Assembly: GCA_023417315.1 (NCBI GenBank)
Contig: JAEZFW010000024.1
Location: 5,945-69,944 of the forward strand
Origin: Pseudomonadota bacterium
GTDB taxonomy: Bacteria; Pseudomonadota; Gammaproteobacteria; Steroidobacterales; Steroidobacteraceae
Length of the DNA: 64,000 bases
Direction of reading: 5' to 3'
In this document: one piece after another, positions 52,377 through 60,965 of the stretch
How positions within the stretch are numbered: the first letter of the stretch is position 1
How the letters are laid out: each line of letters starts with the position of its first letter
Translations under genes and position numbers: made by a program
Notes under the pieces: generated by a model
Told to the model about the DNA's origin: nothing
Databases searched by the model: none
Seen by the model: the letters and a program-made list of their open reading frames with translations, nothing else

Positions 52377-53758
52377 CTGCAGGCACGATTCGTAAGCGTC
52401 TGCTGTGGTCCTTGCTCGGCGCCATGGGGAGCTTGTGGATCGTTGCGCTCATCGCGAGCTACTACGACGCACATGAGCAGCTCGATCAGCTCTTCGATGC
52501 TCATCTCGCGCAGTCGGCACGGCTCCTCTCGAGTCAAGCGGGTCACGAGTTGCTCGAGCTCGAAGAATTGGAGCAAGAGGACTTGCAGCAGTACGCGCAA
52601 CACTTCGCGGTTCAGCTCTGGGACTCGCGCGGGCGCCTGTTGCTGCGGTTAGGCGCTGCGCCCACCGAGCGGTTCTCCGATACGGAGCAAGGGTTCAGCG
52701 ACGCGACGATCGCCGGACAACACTGGCGGGTGTTCAGCGATTGGGATTTCGAGCATCAGATCTTGGTGCAAATGGCAGAGCGTCATGACGCCCGCGAGCG
52801 GCTGGCCGCACAGATCGCGTTCAATGCGATGCTGCCGCTCATCGCCGCGCTCCCGCTCATGGGCGCGCTCATCTGGTGGATCGTAACCAGTGGGCTCGCG
52901 CCCATCAGGCGCATCAGCGAGGAAGTCGAACGCCGCGAGCCCGGCAACCTGGATCGGCTCGATATCGGTGCTGCACCCGGCGAAGTGCATCCGCTCATCG
53001 AGCGTCTCAACGCCTTGTTCGAGAGAATCGAACGCTCGATGGCCAGCGAGAAGCGCTTCACGTCCGATGCAGCCCATGAGCTGCGCAATCCTGTCGCTGC
53101 GATTCGTGCACAGGCCGAAGCTTCTCTCGGCACAGAAGATCCGAACGCGGTGCGCACGGGGCTAGAAAACATCTCTGCATCCGCCGCACGACTATCGCGC
53201 CTGGTCGATCAATTACTGGCGCTTGCTCGCCTGGACGCCGCAAAGGACACCACCTCCCTCGCGAGCGTCGATCTGAATCATCTGGCGAAGCGGACATTGG
53301 CGGAACTTGCGCCGCGTGCGATCGAGCACGGAGCGACGATCGCGCTCGAATCATCCGACGCTGCAATGGTGTCTGGCGATCCCGCATTGCTTGCGTCCGT
53401 GATCCGCAACCTCGTGGAGAATGCGGTCCTTCACGGGAGACGAGGTGTCCAAATCACTGTCAGTGTCGTGGCACTGGACGATGCCTGCGAGCTGATCGTC
53501 GAAGACGATGGCCCGGGCGTGACGGTCGAACAGCGCGCGAGCTTGGGGCGGCGCTTCTTCCGTGACACCAATCAGGTTGAAGGTAGCGGTCTAGGCCTTT
53601 CGCTCGTGGAGCGCATCGTGGAGCTGCACGGCGCGACGCTCACGTATGGCGAAGGCTCGCAACACCGTGGACTGCGAGTCAGCGTTCGGTTCGCTCGCGC
53701 GCGTCGGTCAGCCGAGCATCAGGGTACCCGCCCATCCGGCGCTGGAGCTTACACTTAA
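52373..53758 (+). CDS. Sensor histidine kinase, QseC/PmrB-like
   Basis: 461 residues. Two transmembrane helices (about 10-30 and 148-172) flank a short periplasmic sensor (31-147), which contains an acidic coiled stretch (LLELEELEQEDLQQY). The H-box is DAAHELRNPVAAI (His235), N-box NLVENAV, G1 DDGPGV and G2 GSGLGLSLV. Together with the response regulator it forms a QseBC/PmrAB-type pair. The short sensor with acidic residues may bind metal ions or cationic peptides. It overlaps the regulator by 4 bases. The next gene follows after about 155 bases. Confidence 0.94.
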   Translation: MTAGTIRKRLLWSLLGAMGSLWIVALIASYYDAHEQLDQLFDAHLAQSARLLSSQAGHELLELEELEQEDLQQYAQHFAVQLWDSRGRLLLRLGAAPTERFSDTEQGFSDATIAGQHWRVFSDWDFEHQILVQMAERHDARERLAAQIAFNAMLPLIAALPLMGALIWWIVTSGLAPIRRISEEVERREPGNLDRLDIGAAPGEVHPLIERLNALFERIERSMASEKRFTSDAAHELRNPVAAIRAQAEASLGTEDPNAVRTGLENISASAARLSRLVDQLLALARLDAAKDTTSLASVDLNHLAKRTLAELAPRAIEHGATIALESSDAAMVSGDPALLASVIRNLVENAVLHGRRGVQITVSVVALDDACELIVEDDGPGVTVEQRASLGRRFFRDTNQVEGSGLGLSLVERIVELHGATLTYGEGSQHRGLRVSVRFARARRSAEHQGTRPSGAGAYT

Positions 53759-53913
53759 TGTGACTTGGCTTTCGTTCCCTAGCAGCGAGCGCAGCGGGTG
53801 AGCGGCTTGCATCGATGCTTGAGCTGGCGGCGCGGGCGAACGCGCGATTGATCCGATCGCGCTCGAGCGTCTATCACCATGAAGCACTTCATGGCGCTGA
53901 CACAGGAACCCGC

Positions 53914-54567
53914 GTGACTTCATTCGAATCCCAGTCTGCGGACGCTCGATCCGACGTCGAACGCAGACGTTCTTCGCAGCGTTGCCAAAGACATACGCTG
54001 GCAACCTATGAACGGGGCGATCCGCTGCGCACTCGGCTCGAAGGTTACGTACAACGCGCATTCGCGCTGAAACATGGAGCCCATATCCGTTCGTTCATGC
54101 CCACGCTAGTCGCGCTGCAGGGCCGTGACGAGCGCATCTGCGGTGTAGCCGGCGTGCGCAGTGCGGCTGCAGAGCATCTGTTCCTGGAACGCTATTTGAC
54201 TCAGCCCATCGAAGCCGCATTGTCGGAACGTGTAGGCATGCAGATCCCGCGTGAGCAGATCGTCGAGGTCGGTAATCTCGCAAGCCTCAGTTGTCGCGCC
54301 GCCTTTCATCTCGTCGCGATGCTGCCGAACCTGCTGCTGGAACGCGGTCACGCATGGATCGCGTTCACTGCCACGGATGCCGTGCGCAGCATCTTGTCGC
54401 AATCCAATGCACCCGTCATCGAGCTGTGCACCGCGAGCGCAGACAAAGTCTCCGATTGCGGCGATGAGTGGGGTCGCTATTACGAGCACGATCCGAAGGT
54501 TCTTGCAGGCTGGCTCCCTCACGGAGCCGCATTCACGTGCTCGAAAGGTGTGAGCCGAGATGCATAG
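53914..54567 (+). CDS. Thermostable hemolysin family protein, first gene of a five-gene set
   Basis: 217 residues from the GTG at 53914, which has AGGA 6 bases upstream; the longer frame from ATG 53815 adds an arginine-rich part not in the family. Conserved core: HTLATYERGDPLRTRLEGYVQRAF, ADAHI-like AHIRSFMPTLVAL, the FLERYL helix, EQIVEVGNLAS, and HAWIAFTATDAVRSI. The fold is GNAT-like in the middle (R/QIVEVGNLAS), consistent with the thermostable hemolysin family (delta-VPH). It may be an acyl-transferring protein in a small-molecule pathway rather than a toxin. Its end overlaps the AMP-ligase start by 8 bases. Confidence 0.8.
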   Translation: MTSFESQSADARSDVERRRSSQRCQRHTLATYERGDPLRTRLEGYVQRAFALKHGAHIRSFMPTLVALQGRDERICGVAGVRSAAAEHLFLERYLTQPIEAALSERVGMQIPREQIVEVGNLASLSCRAAFHLVAMLPNLLLERGHAWIAFTATDAVRSILSQSNAPVIELCTASADKVSDCGDEWGRYYEHDPKVLAGWLPHGAAFTCSKGVSRDA

Positions 54568-56032
54568 CAAAGTCCTGAGTGCGCTCGCGCTCGCATCTGG
54601 ACCCGCCCTGGCGCTGAGCGACGCGCGTCGCGAGCTCAGCTACTCGGGTTTGCGCCAGAGCGTCTTCGCCGAAGCGCAGTGGCTCAAGGCGCAGCTCGTC
54701 AAGCGCTGCGGCCTGCTCGCCGACAACAGTGCGGACTGGGTCATCGCCGATCTTGCGCTCTTGCAGATCGAGGCCGTCAACGTCCCGATTCCCGACTGGT
54801 TCACACAAACGCAGCTCGAGCACGTGATCGCGGATGCCGATCTCGATTGCTTCTTCACTGACGCACCGGAGCGCGCGCCGAGCGGGTTCTCCCTCGTCGC
54901 CGCTTCTCCGCATTCGCGACTGTGCCTGTTTCGCCGCAGAGTGGATAAGAGCCGCAAGCGCATCCCGACCGGCACCGTGAAGGTGACTTACACTTCCGGA
55001 AGCACGGGGACTCCCAAAGGGGTGTGTCTTGCGCGCCATGCCATCGAGCAGGTCGCACGCTCCGTCGCGCTCGCAGCCCCTGCGGGTATCGCTAGGCATG
55101 TGTGCACGATGCCCCTTGCGACGCTCCTCGAGAATGTTGCCGGCGTTTACGCAAGCCTTCTGCTCGGCGCGAGTGTCATCCTTCCTTCGACGCGCGCGAC
55201 CGGCATCAATCACGGCGCAGTCGATCGAGAAGCCTTTCTCGAGTCGATCACGAGCTCATCTGCGCACAGTCTGATTCTCGTGCCGGAGCTGCTACGCCTC
55301 ATCGTCGGTGCCGCGAAGCGCGGCTGGGCACCGCCACCGGATCTGCAGTTCGTTGCGGTGGGCGGTGCTGCCCTGTCCGCTGCCCTGCTTGACGATGCGC
55401 GAGCCCTTGGACTGCCTGTCTATGAAGGCTATGGACTCAGTGAATGTGCCTCGGTCGTGTGCTTGAACGCAGGCACGCAGCTACGTCCCGGAAGTGTAGG
55501 CAAACCGCTGCCACATGCGAACGTGCGCATCGACGAGCATGGCCAGATCATCGTTCGCGGTGCGCTCATGAGCGGTTATCTCGGCGCTGCGGAAACTCAA
55601 ACGGATGAGATCGCGACGGGCGATCTCGGCTACATCGATGAGGATGGCTATGTCTACGTTCGCGGCCGAATGAAGAACATGTTCATCACGAGCATGGGCC
55701 GGAATGTGTCGCCCGAGTGGGTCGAAGCAAACCTCTTGCGCGATCCCGCGATCGGACAAGCGATCGTCATAGGCGAAGCTTATCCCTACCCGGCCGCGCT
55801 CATTTGGCCCTCGAGCGTGTCGGTCACGAATCAACACATCGAACGCGCCATCGCGGCCGCGAACTCGCAGCTGCCCGCGTATGCGCGGGTCGTTCGCTGG
55901 GCGCCGCTCCCACGCGCGTTGAGCCACGAAGAGGGTCTGCTCACCGCCAACGCTCGCCCGCGGCGCGATGCAATCGCCGCTCGGTATGCGCAGCTCATTG
56001 GCGACCTGTACGCCGAGGCCCTGGCGTCCTAG
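54560..56032 (+). CDS. AMP-binding (acyl-CoA ligase-like) enzyme
   Basis: 490 residues, 8-base overlap with the previous gene. ATP/AMP signature YTSGSTGTPKG (about 144-154), A5 motif YEGYGLSECASV, A7/A8 GDLGYIDEDGYVYVRGRMKNMFI. The C-terminal A10 lysine region reads LLTANARPRRDAI: the usual Lys of the adenylation half-reaction is replaced by Arg. Fold is ANL superfamily, so it makes an acyl-adenylate from a fatty or other acid, unless the missing Lys limits it. It is coupled with a GNAT-like and a diiron oxidase gene, pointing to lipid-like metabolite production. Confidence 0.88.
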   Translation: MHSKVLSALALASGPALALSDARRELSYSGLRQSVFAEAQWLKAQLVKRCGLLADNSADWVIADLALLQIEAVNVPIPDWFTQTQLEHVIADADLDCFFTDAPERAPSGFSLVAASPHSRLCLFRRRVDKSRKRIPTGTVKVTYTSGSTGTPKGVCLARHAIEQVARSVALAAPAGIARHVCTMPLATLLENVAGVYASLLLGASVILPSTRATGINHGAVDREAFLESITSSSAHSLILVPELLRLIVGAAKRGWAPPPDLQFVAVGGAALSAALLDDARALGLPVYEGYGLSECASVVCLNAGTQLRPGSVGKPLPHANVRIDEHGQIIVRGALMSGYLGAAETQTDEIATGDLGYIDEDGYVYVRGRMKNMFITSMGRNVSPEWVEANLLRDPAIGQAIVIGEAYPYPAALIWPSSVSVTNQHIERAIAAANSQLPAYARVVRWAPLPRALSHEEGLLTANARPRRDAIAARYAQLIGDLYAEALAS

Positions 56033-56097
56033 TCACAACGCATTCTCGCCCACCACGCGCACGCCCATCGTCTGCGCAACTTGCAGAGTTACCCTTG

Positions 56098-56790
56098 ATG
56101 ACATTCACCGAAGATCTCATCCAGCGTACTACGCGCGAGCGCGAGTACCTCCTCGGGGCGCCCGTGATTCAACGCGCGCTCGCCGGCGACATCACGCGCG
56201 AGTTGTATATCGCGTTTCTCACGCAGGCGTACCACCACGTTCGACATACCGTGCCGTTGCTCATGGCCGTCGGATCGCGGCTCCCTGAGCGAGTGGCGTG
56301 GCTTCAGCCGCAGATCGTGCACTACATCGAGGAAGAACAAGGTCACGATCAATGGATCCTGAACGACATCGATGCGGCCGGCGGCGATCGTCAGGCAGCT
56401 TCCAGAGCCGAGCCCGATGTCGCGACGGACGCGATGGTCGCTTTCGCGTATGACACGGTCCTGCGACACAACCCCATCGGCTTCTTCGGCATGGTGCATG
56501 TGCTCGAAGGCACGAGCGTCAATCTCGCGCTACGTGCAGCAGATGAGATTCAGCGCGCGCTTGGATTGCCGAACCGCGCACTTACCTATCTGCGCAGCCA
56601 CGGCACGCTCGATCGAGAGCACATCGAGCACCTCGCGGGCATCCTCGAGCGTCTCGACTGCGATGAGGATCGTGATGCCGTCGTTCGCTGCGCGAAGTCG
56701 ATCTATTGGCTGTACGGCTCGATGTTCCGACGGCTCGATCCACTCCCCTCCAGCTCAGCTACCGTCGCTGAGCTCCGGAGAATCGCATGA
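56098..56790 (+). CDS. Haem-oxygenase-like diiron oxidase (UndA-/TenA-like)
   Basis: 230 residues from ATG 56098. A six-ligand diiron site can be read: Glu80 and His83 (EEEQGHDQW), Glu137 (VLEGTS), His168, Asp172 and His175 (HGTLDREHIEHL). The spacing (E-x2-H, about 54, then about 31, H-x3-D-x2-H) agrees with the heme-oxygenase-like diiron oxidase family, which includes UndA (fatty acid to 1-undecene). It is often annotated as TenA or iron-containing redox enzyme. With an acyl ligase upstream, a fatty acyl substrate is plausible. It overlaps the SDR by 4 bases. Confidence 0.87.
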   Translation: MTFTEDLIQRTTREREYLLGAPVIQRALAGDITRELYIAFLTQAYHHVRHTVPLLMAVGSRLPERVAWLQPQIVHYIEEEQGHDQWILNDIDAAGGDRQAASRAEPDVATDAMVAFAYDTVLRHNPIGFFGMVHVLEGTSVNLALRAADEIQRALGLPNRALTYLRSHGTLDREHIEHLAGILERLDCDEDRDAVVRCAKSIYWLYGSMFRRLDPLPSSSATVAELRRIA

Positions 56791-57629
56791 GCCTGCAGCA
56801 CATCAATGCGCTGATCACCGGCGCGAGCGGCGGAATCGGTGCGGCCGTCGCCACGGGCATTCTTCAGCGCGGAGGCAGAGCCGTACTTACGGCTCGCGAC
56901 CCTCGTTCGTTGAAAGAACTGGCGCACACGATCGATCCTTCCAACGATCGCACGATATCCATCTCCGCGGACGTCACCATCAGCGAAGACCGCCGGCGCA
57001 TCTGCGAGTTGGCGCACACCTGGCAAGGTGGCGTGAACACCCTCGTCAACATCGCCGGAGTTGGCGACTTCGGCCTGTTCGAAAGTGAGCGGCGGGACGA
57101 GATCGATCGCGCGTTCGACGTAAACGTACTGGCCCCGGTGAAGCTGTGTCATGCGTTGCTCCCGCACCTCTCACGTCAACGCCAGGCACACATCGTCAAT
57201 CTCGGCTCGGTCTTCGGAGCGATCGGCTATCCGGGTCACGCCGTCTACTCGGCGACGAAGTTCGCGCTCCGCGGATTCAGTGAAGCGTTGCGACGCGAGC
57301 TCATCGATACGAGCGTGCGCGTTCATTACCTCGCGCCGCGCGCCACCCGCACGAAGTTCAACTCGAGCGCGGTAAATGCTTTGAACGAGTTGCTTGGCAT
57401 CGCCGTGGACCCACCCGAGCGAGTCGCCGATGCACTGTGCGCGCTGCTCGAAACCGGTACCGCGGAGAGCGTGATCGGCTGGCCGGAGAAATTTTTCGTG
57501 CGCTTGAATGCGCTACTGCCCCGCATCGTCGACCGCTCACTCGCGAAACAGCTACCCGCCATTCGGCAGCACGCGAGATCGAAGGCCGACACGTTGCCGA
57601 TTCAGTCCTTCTCGAGGAGAGCCTCATGA
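56787..57629 (+). CDS. Short-chain dehydrogenase/reductase
   Basis: 280 residues, ATGA overlap with the preceding gene. NAD(P) motif TGASGGIGAAVA (about 11-22), NIAG (88-91), catalytic Ser141, Tyr154 and Lys158 (YSATKFAL). The Asp/Arg after beta-2 (TARDPR) suggests NADP(H). The C-terminus (RIVDRSLAKQLPAIRQHAR) is basic. Classical SDR reducing a ketone or oxidising an alcohol in the pathway with the adjacent acyl ligase and diiron oxidase. Its stop overlaps the next start by 4 bases. Confidence 0.92.
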   Translation: MSLQHINALITGASGGIGAAVATGILQRGGRAVLTARDPRSLKELAHTIDPSNDRTISISADVTISEDRRRICELAHTWQGGVNTLVNIAGVGDFGLFESERRDEIDRAFDVNVLAPVKLCHALLPHLSRQRQAHIVNLGSVFGAIGYPGHAVYSATKFALRGFSEALRRELIDTSVRVHYLAPRATRTKFNSSAVNALNELLGIAVDPPERVADALCALLETGTAESVIGWPEKFFVRLNALLPRIVDRSLAKQLPAIRQHARSKADTLPIQSFSRRAS

Positions 57630-58294
57630 GAATCTTCAGTGCATATTTCGCTGCCTTATTCTTCGCCCTCTCCAGCGTATCGGTGCACGCGCAGAGCGCC
57701 GATTTCGATGCAGAGCTTGCAGCCATTCAATCGGCATGGGCCGATGCAAACTACAACACGCCGCATGGGAACGCACAGGTGCAGGCGTTCGATGCGCTCG
57801 CCAAGCGAGCAGACGCGTTCGTCGAGGCCAACCCGGGACGAGCCGAGCCGCTCATCTGGAAGGGCATCGTGCTCAGCACGTATGCGGGCGCGAAAGGCGG
57901 GCTCAGTGCGCTCAAGCTCGCGAAGCAATCGCGCGCTGCGCTGCAGGCCTCTCTAGACATCGATCCTAAGGCGCTCGATGGTTCGGCGTACACGAGCCTC
58001 GGTGCACTCTACTTCAAGGTACCGGGATTCCCGCTCGGGTTTGGCGACGATGGGAAGGCTCGCGACTATCTCGAACGCGCGCTCGGGATGAGCCCGGACG
58101 GCATCGATCCAAACTTTTTCTACGGCGAGTTCCTGCTCGAGCAGGGCGAACGCGATGAAGCCCTCCGGCATTTGCACAAGGCGCTTGCGGCTCCTGCACG
58201 AGCTGGACGAGAGCGTGCCGATGAGGGTCGGCGCAAGGAAATCGAAGCGACCATCGCCAAGATCGAGAGCGAACGTTTAGCGACTCGCCGCTGA
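57626..58294 (+). CDS. Exported TPR-like protein, last gene of the five-gene set
   Basis: 222 residues; starts within the SDR stop (ATGA). Signal peptide MRIFSAYFAALFFALSSVSV then HAQSADF. Helix-rich mature part: FDALAKRADAFVEANPGRAEPLIWKGIV, LSALKLAKQSRAALQASLDIDP, SAYTSLGALYFKVPGFPLGFGD and ARDYLERALGMSPDGIDPNFFYGEFLLEQGERDEALRHLHKAL. These are TPR-type repeats. It is exported while the other four products are cytoplasmic. Its presence suggests a link to the envelope. The stop region overlaps the leftward dioxygenase remnant. Confidence 0.8.
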   Translation: MRIFSAYFAALFFALSSVSVHAQSADFDAELAAIQSAWADANYNTPHGNAQVQAFDALAKRADAFVEANPGRAEPLIWKGIVLSTYAGAKGGLSALKLAKQSRAALQASLDIDPKALDGSAYTSLGALYFKVPGFPLGFGDDGKARDYLERALGMSPDGIDPNFFYGEFLLEQGERDEALRHLHKALAAPARAGRERADEGRRKEIEATIAKIESERLATRR

Positions 58295-58528
58295 GCCAAT
58301 GGGCGCTTGGATCGGACTCGTCAGATCTGCGTCAGCATCAGCATCAGCCGGCTTTTGCATGGGATAGAACGGTCCAAGTATCTGGCCAGGTGTACGTCGT
58401 ACTGCCTGCTGTGCACGACTGCCCAACGGCGCGGCCATTAGCGCAAGTCCAGATGACACGGTCATGCCCACGACGCATGCAAGGTCGACAGGCCACTTTA
58501 GGTGCGTCGTAGCGGCAGGCTCTTCCAC
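58277..58528 (-). pseudogene. N-terminal remnant of an intradiol ring-cleavage dioxygenase
   Basis: 83 codons with QAVRRTPGQILGPFYPMQKP and DADLTS, which match the start of intradiol (protocatechuate/catechol-type) dioxygenases after their export signal. The rest of the enzyme, including the Tyr/His iron ligands, is absent; the frame stops at 58277 inside the end of the TPR gene on the other strand. Upstream, the reading frame begins in the overlap with the serine hydrolase at 58498. It is a truncated gene, probably not functional. Confidence 0.6.
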
Positions 58529-60213
58529 GTCGGAGGATCGCTTCGAAAATCTACAGCTTCTCCGTCAGAGGTGAAGAACAGGCCCGATTCATGTTCGTCC
58601 ACCAAACGAATCTCGTTCAGATACAGGTAGCCGTTCTGCCGATGGATGATGACGTCGTGCGCCCTCTTACGCCAGAAATAGATCCAATACCGACCCACGT
58701 AAGCATCCCACTCTTCCTTGTTCGGCCCCGGTGCATCGTTCGGTCCATCGTTATAGTCCAAGTGTCCGAAGCTAAACGCAGATTCCATATGTGCCATGCT
58801 TCCATTCAGCGAGGCGAAGTACGTCATCCGCAACGCATTCCCGTTGGGTCCTTCGCCGGCAAGTGCGATCTCAAGGGGCGAGATGACGCGCACGGGTATG
58901 TCTGCAGTGCCCTGTCTCATGATCAAGGACCCTTCCTTGACTCTGAAGTCGGTGGCGGAGTCCCCACCGATCCAGTTCCCCACGAACTTCCCGAGCGCCT
59001 CCGGGGCGAGCGTCACCGCGGGCAAATTCTCGATGCGAACTCTGGGCTGTTGCGGCCCATGTCGGCGTGCGAGTATCTGGTCGATCAATGACGCACCCCA
59101 TCCGTAGGCCGTGCCGACGCCGCGATTGAATAGCACTCCCAGACCGAGTTTCTCTTCTGGGTAGAAACGAAAAACGCATCCGAACCCAGATCCGCCGCCG
59201 TTGTGATGCAGGGTCCATAAATCCGTATCGCCGAACCGCAGCTTCCAACCCGCGACGCCCAGGCTGTAAGCGCCTGAAAAGGGAAAGCTATGCATCTCAT
59301 CCCAGAGCGCTTCGCTCAGGAACGTTCGCCCACCGCGCTTACCTTTGTTTAGGTGAAAGAGCAGATAGGTGGCGAGATCACGAGGGCTCGCGTAAACCCC
59401 GCCCGAGGGGATAAATGGCAGTCGACGCGGAACGGCTTCGTAGCCGTCTAGATGTCCAATCGCGCGATCTGCGCGCTGCATGTAGTCATCGGTATCGGCA
59501 GTCGTGTCTTGCATCGCGAGCGGATCGAACAGAAGCGTCCTCAGACATTCGGAGAAAGGCTTTCTCATCACTGTCTGGAGGATGAATCCCGCTAGATCGA
59601 ATCCGAGATTGGAGTAGCGGAAGCGGTCGCCCACTGGAAAGCGCAACCAAGTATCAGAAATGCTTTGAACGTGAGCTTCGAAGCTGGGAAAACTCGGATC
59701 ATCGTTGTTTCCGACGGGAGCTTCGTGAGTGAAACCTGCTCTGTGCGCAAGCAGATATCGCAACGTCATCTTCTCTTGCGCGTTCGCCTCGAAGCGACTG
59801 TTGATGGTGAAGTCGGGCACGTACTTCGTGATGGGCTCGTCCAGATCGAGCAACCCTCGTTGAACCGCCAGCATGATTGCGGTTGTCGTGATGTTCTTGG
59901 AAGTGGACTGGATGCTGAATATCGTCTCCAGCCCGATCGGGAGTTTCGACTTTTCGTCGATGACGCCAAACCCTTCGATCCAGGCGGGCTTTCCGTCGTA
60001 GATGAGGCAGATCGCGGCGCCCGGGATGCCGTCCTTCGACATCGCCGCGCGAATCCTTCGACGCTCCTCGTCTATCGAACGCCTAAGCGCGCCATCTGCA
60101 TCGATGAGTGCGTCATGAGACTTCGCGCGAACTCGATGAGTCACCGACATGGCCGCTAGAGCGCCAGCGCACGTCGTACCGATGATGAAGGATCGCCGAG
60201 TGGTACGATTCAT
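58498..60213 (-). CDS. Serine hydrolase, class C beta-lactamase-like, Tat-exported
   Basis: 571 residues. Tat signal with TTRRSFIIG. SxxK is STSK (Ser103/Lys106), YSN is YSNLGFD, and the third box reads HHNGGGSGFG (HNG). The domain (50-390) is followed by a C-terminal 180-residue beta domain (PEALGKFVGNWIGGDSATDF, WDAYVGRYWIYF), like lipocalin-type extensions in such hydrolases. Probably periplasmic esterase or peptidase. The stop overlaps the dioxygenase remnant by about 30 bases. It is divergent from the HPF-like gene. Confidence 0.85.
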   Translation of the reverse strand: MNRTTRRSFIIGTTCAGALAAMSVTHRVRAKSHDALIDADGALRRSIDEERRRIRAAMSKDGIPGAAICLIYDGKPAWIEGFGVIDEKSKLPIGLETIFSIQSTSKNITTTAIMLAVQRGLLDLDEPITKYVPDFTINSRFEANAQEKMTLRYLLAHRAGFTHEAPVGNNDDPSFPSFEAHVQSISDTWLRFPVGDRFRYSNLGFDLAGFILQTVMRKPFSECLRTLLFDPLAMQDTTADTDDYMQRADRAIGHLDGYEAVPRRLPFIPSGGVYASPRDLATYLLFHLNKGKRGGRTFLSEALWDEMHSFPFSGAYSLGVAGWKLRFGDTDLWTLHHNGGGSGFGCVFRFYPEEKLGLGVLFNRGVGTAYGWGASLIDQILARRHGPQQPRVRIENLPAVTLAPEALGKFVGNWIGGDSATDFRVKEGSLIMRQGTADIPVRVISPLEIALAGEGPNGNALRMTYFASLNGSMAHMESAFSFGHLDYNDGPNDAPGPNKEEWDAYVGRYWIYFWRKRAHDVIIHRQNGYLYLNEIRLVDEHESGLFFTSDGEAVDFRSDPPTWKSLPLRRT

Positions 60214-60476
60214 GGACAGCTGGCCCCTCGAGTACGTCGGAGCGCGAGCGCTGTGAACGATCCTCCTAGACTGCGCGCTTTAACCCAGATCCGCATGGTC
60301 GTTCATCTGCCCCTTTGCATGACTTGCTTAGGACACGCAGGAATGACAAATGGTTACAGAGACGACGAATTGGAGCGGGCTCGCGAGCGGTGCCGGTTCC
60401 GAGGATACACGCGAACCGCGACTTTCATCGCACTTCTGCCATCCCCTCGACTAGATCCATCCTTGCGTGTCTCGTC
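60214..60476. other. Divergent intergenic region
   Basis: No gene with supporting features. A short frame at 60253 has no ribosome site and no domain. The FNR-type box lies at its right edge. Confidence 0.3.
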
Positions 60477-60518
60477 TTGACTTAAGTCAATGCCCGCGTG
60501 GCGTCCTGATCGTCTACT
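60477..60518 (+). promoter_or_regulatory. FNR/CRP-type palindrome with class II promoter
   Basis: TTGACTTAAGTCAA (60477-60490) is a perfect 14-bp palindrome of the form TTGAC-N4-GTCAA used by FNR-family regulators. A -10-like TCTACT lies at 60513-60518, exactly 32 bases from the centre, as in class II FNR promoters. The transcript would start near 60525, about 50 bases before the HPF-like gene. Same geometry as the box at 26783. Confidence 0.6.
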
Positions 60519-60575
60519 GTCATCCACTGGTCCTTGATCTGTTCAGAGTCGTTTGTGAAGCACACGGGAGACGTT

Positions 60576-60965
60576 GTGAGGCATGTCGTCGTAACTCAGA
60601 GTCAGTTCCAACTCGACGAACCCACCGAGACGTTTCTAATGACCGGTCTCGATGGCCTGGAGCGCGAGTGCGACAGCGTGCGTAGTTGTCGAGTCCATAT
60701 TCAAGGGGGAAATTCATCGCCGGAGAAATCAAGGCCGTTCTGCGTCACGCTGCTTCTCAGCACTGGCGAACACCATATCAGTGTTAGATCGTGCGACCGG
60801 ACCAACAATGCGCTCACAGCGCGAGATGCAATCCGCAGTGCTATTGGCAAAGCAGCAAACGAGCTGCAGAAACTCAAATCGTCCCGAGATTGTGCGACGT
60901 GCTCTGACCAGTCCATGTCTGCCGGAAAAGCATCGACGCGCTCTGAGCATGGCAGGGCAGCTTAG
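60576..60965 (+). CDS. HPF/RaiA-like ribosome hibernation factor (tentative)
   Basis: 129 residues from GTG 60576 (GGGAG 5 bases upstream). The N-terminal part VRHVVVTQSQFQLDEPTETFLMTGLDGLERECDSVRSCRVHI recalls RaiA/HPF (short ribosome-binding domain, VHV-type strands and LxxHVxxxLE helix); then EKSRPFCVTLLL and AIRSAIGKAANELQKL follow like the second beta-alpha unit. It lacks typical conserved Asp/Lys residues clearly, so the call is tentative. A role in ribosome protection at low oxygen would fit the FNR-type box upstream. Divergent from the serine hydrolase. Confidence 0.45.
   Translation: MRHVVVTQSQFQLDEPTETFLMTGLDGLERECDSVRSCRVHIQGGNSSPEKSRPFCVTLLLSTGEHHISVRSCDRTNNALTARDAIRSAIGKAANELQKLKSSRDCATCSDQSMSAGKASTRSEHGRAA

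Noticed and set aside
60253..60480. Short rightward frame of 75 codons
   Set aside because: No ribosome site, no domain, and it overlaps the FNR-type site.
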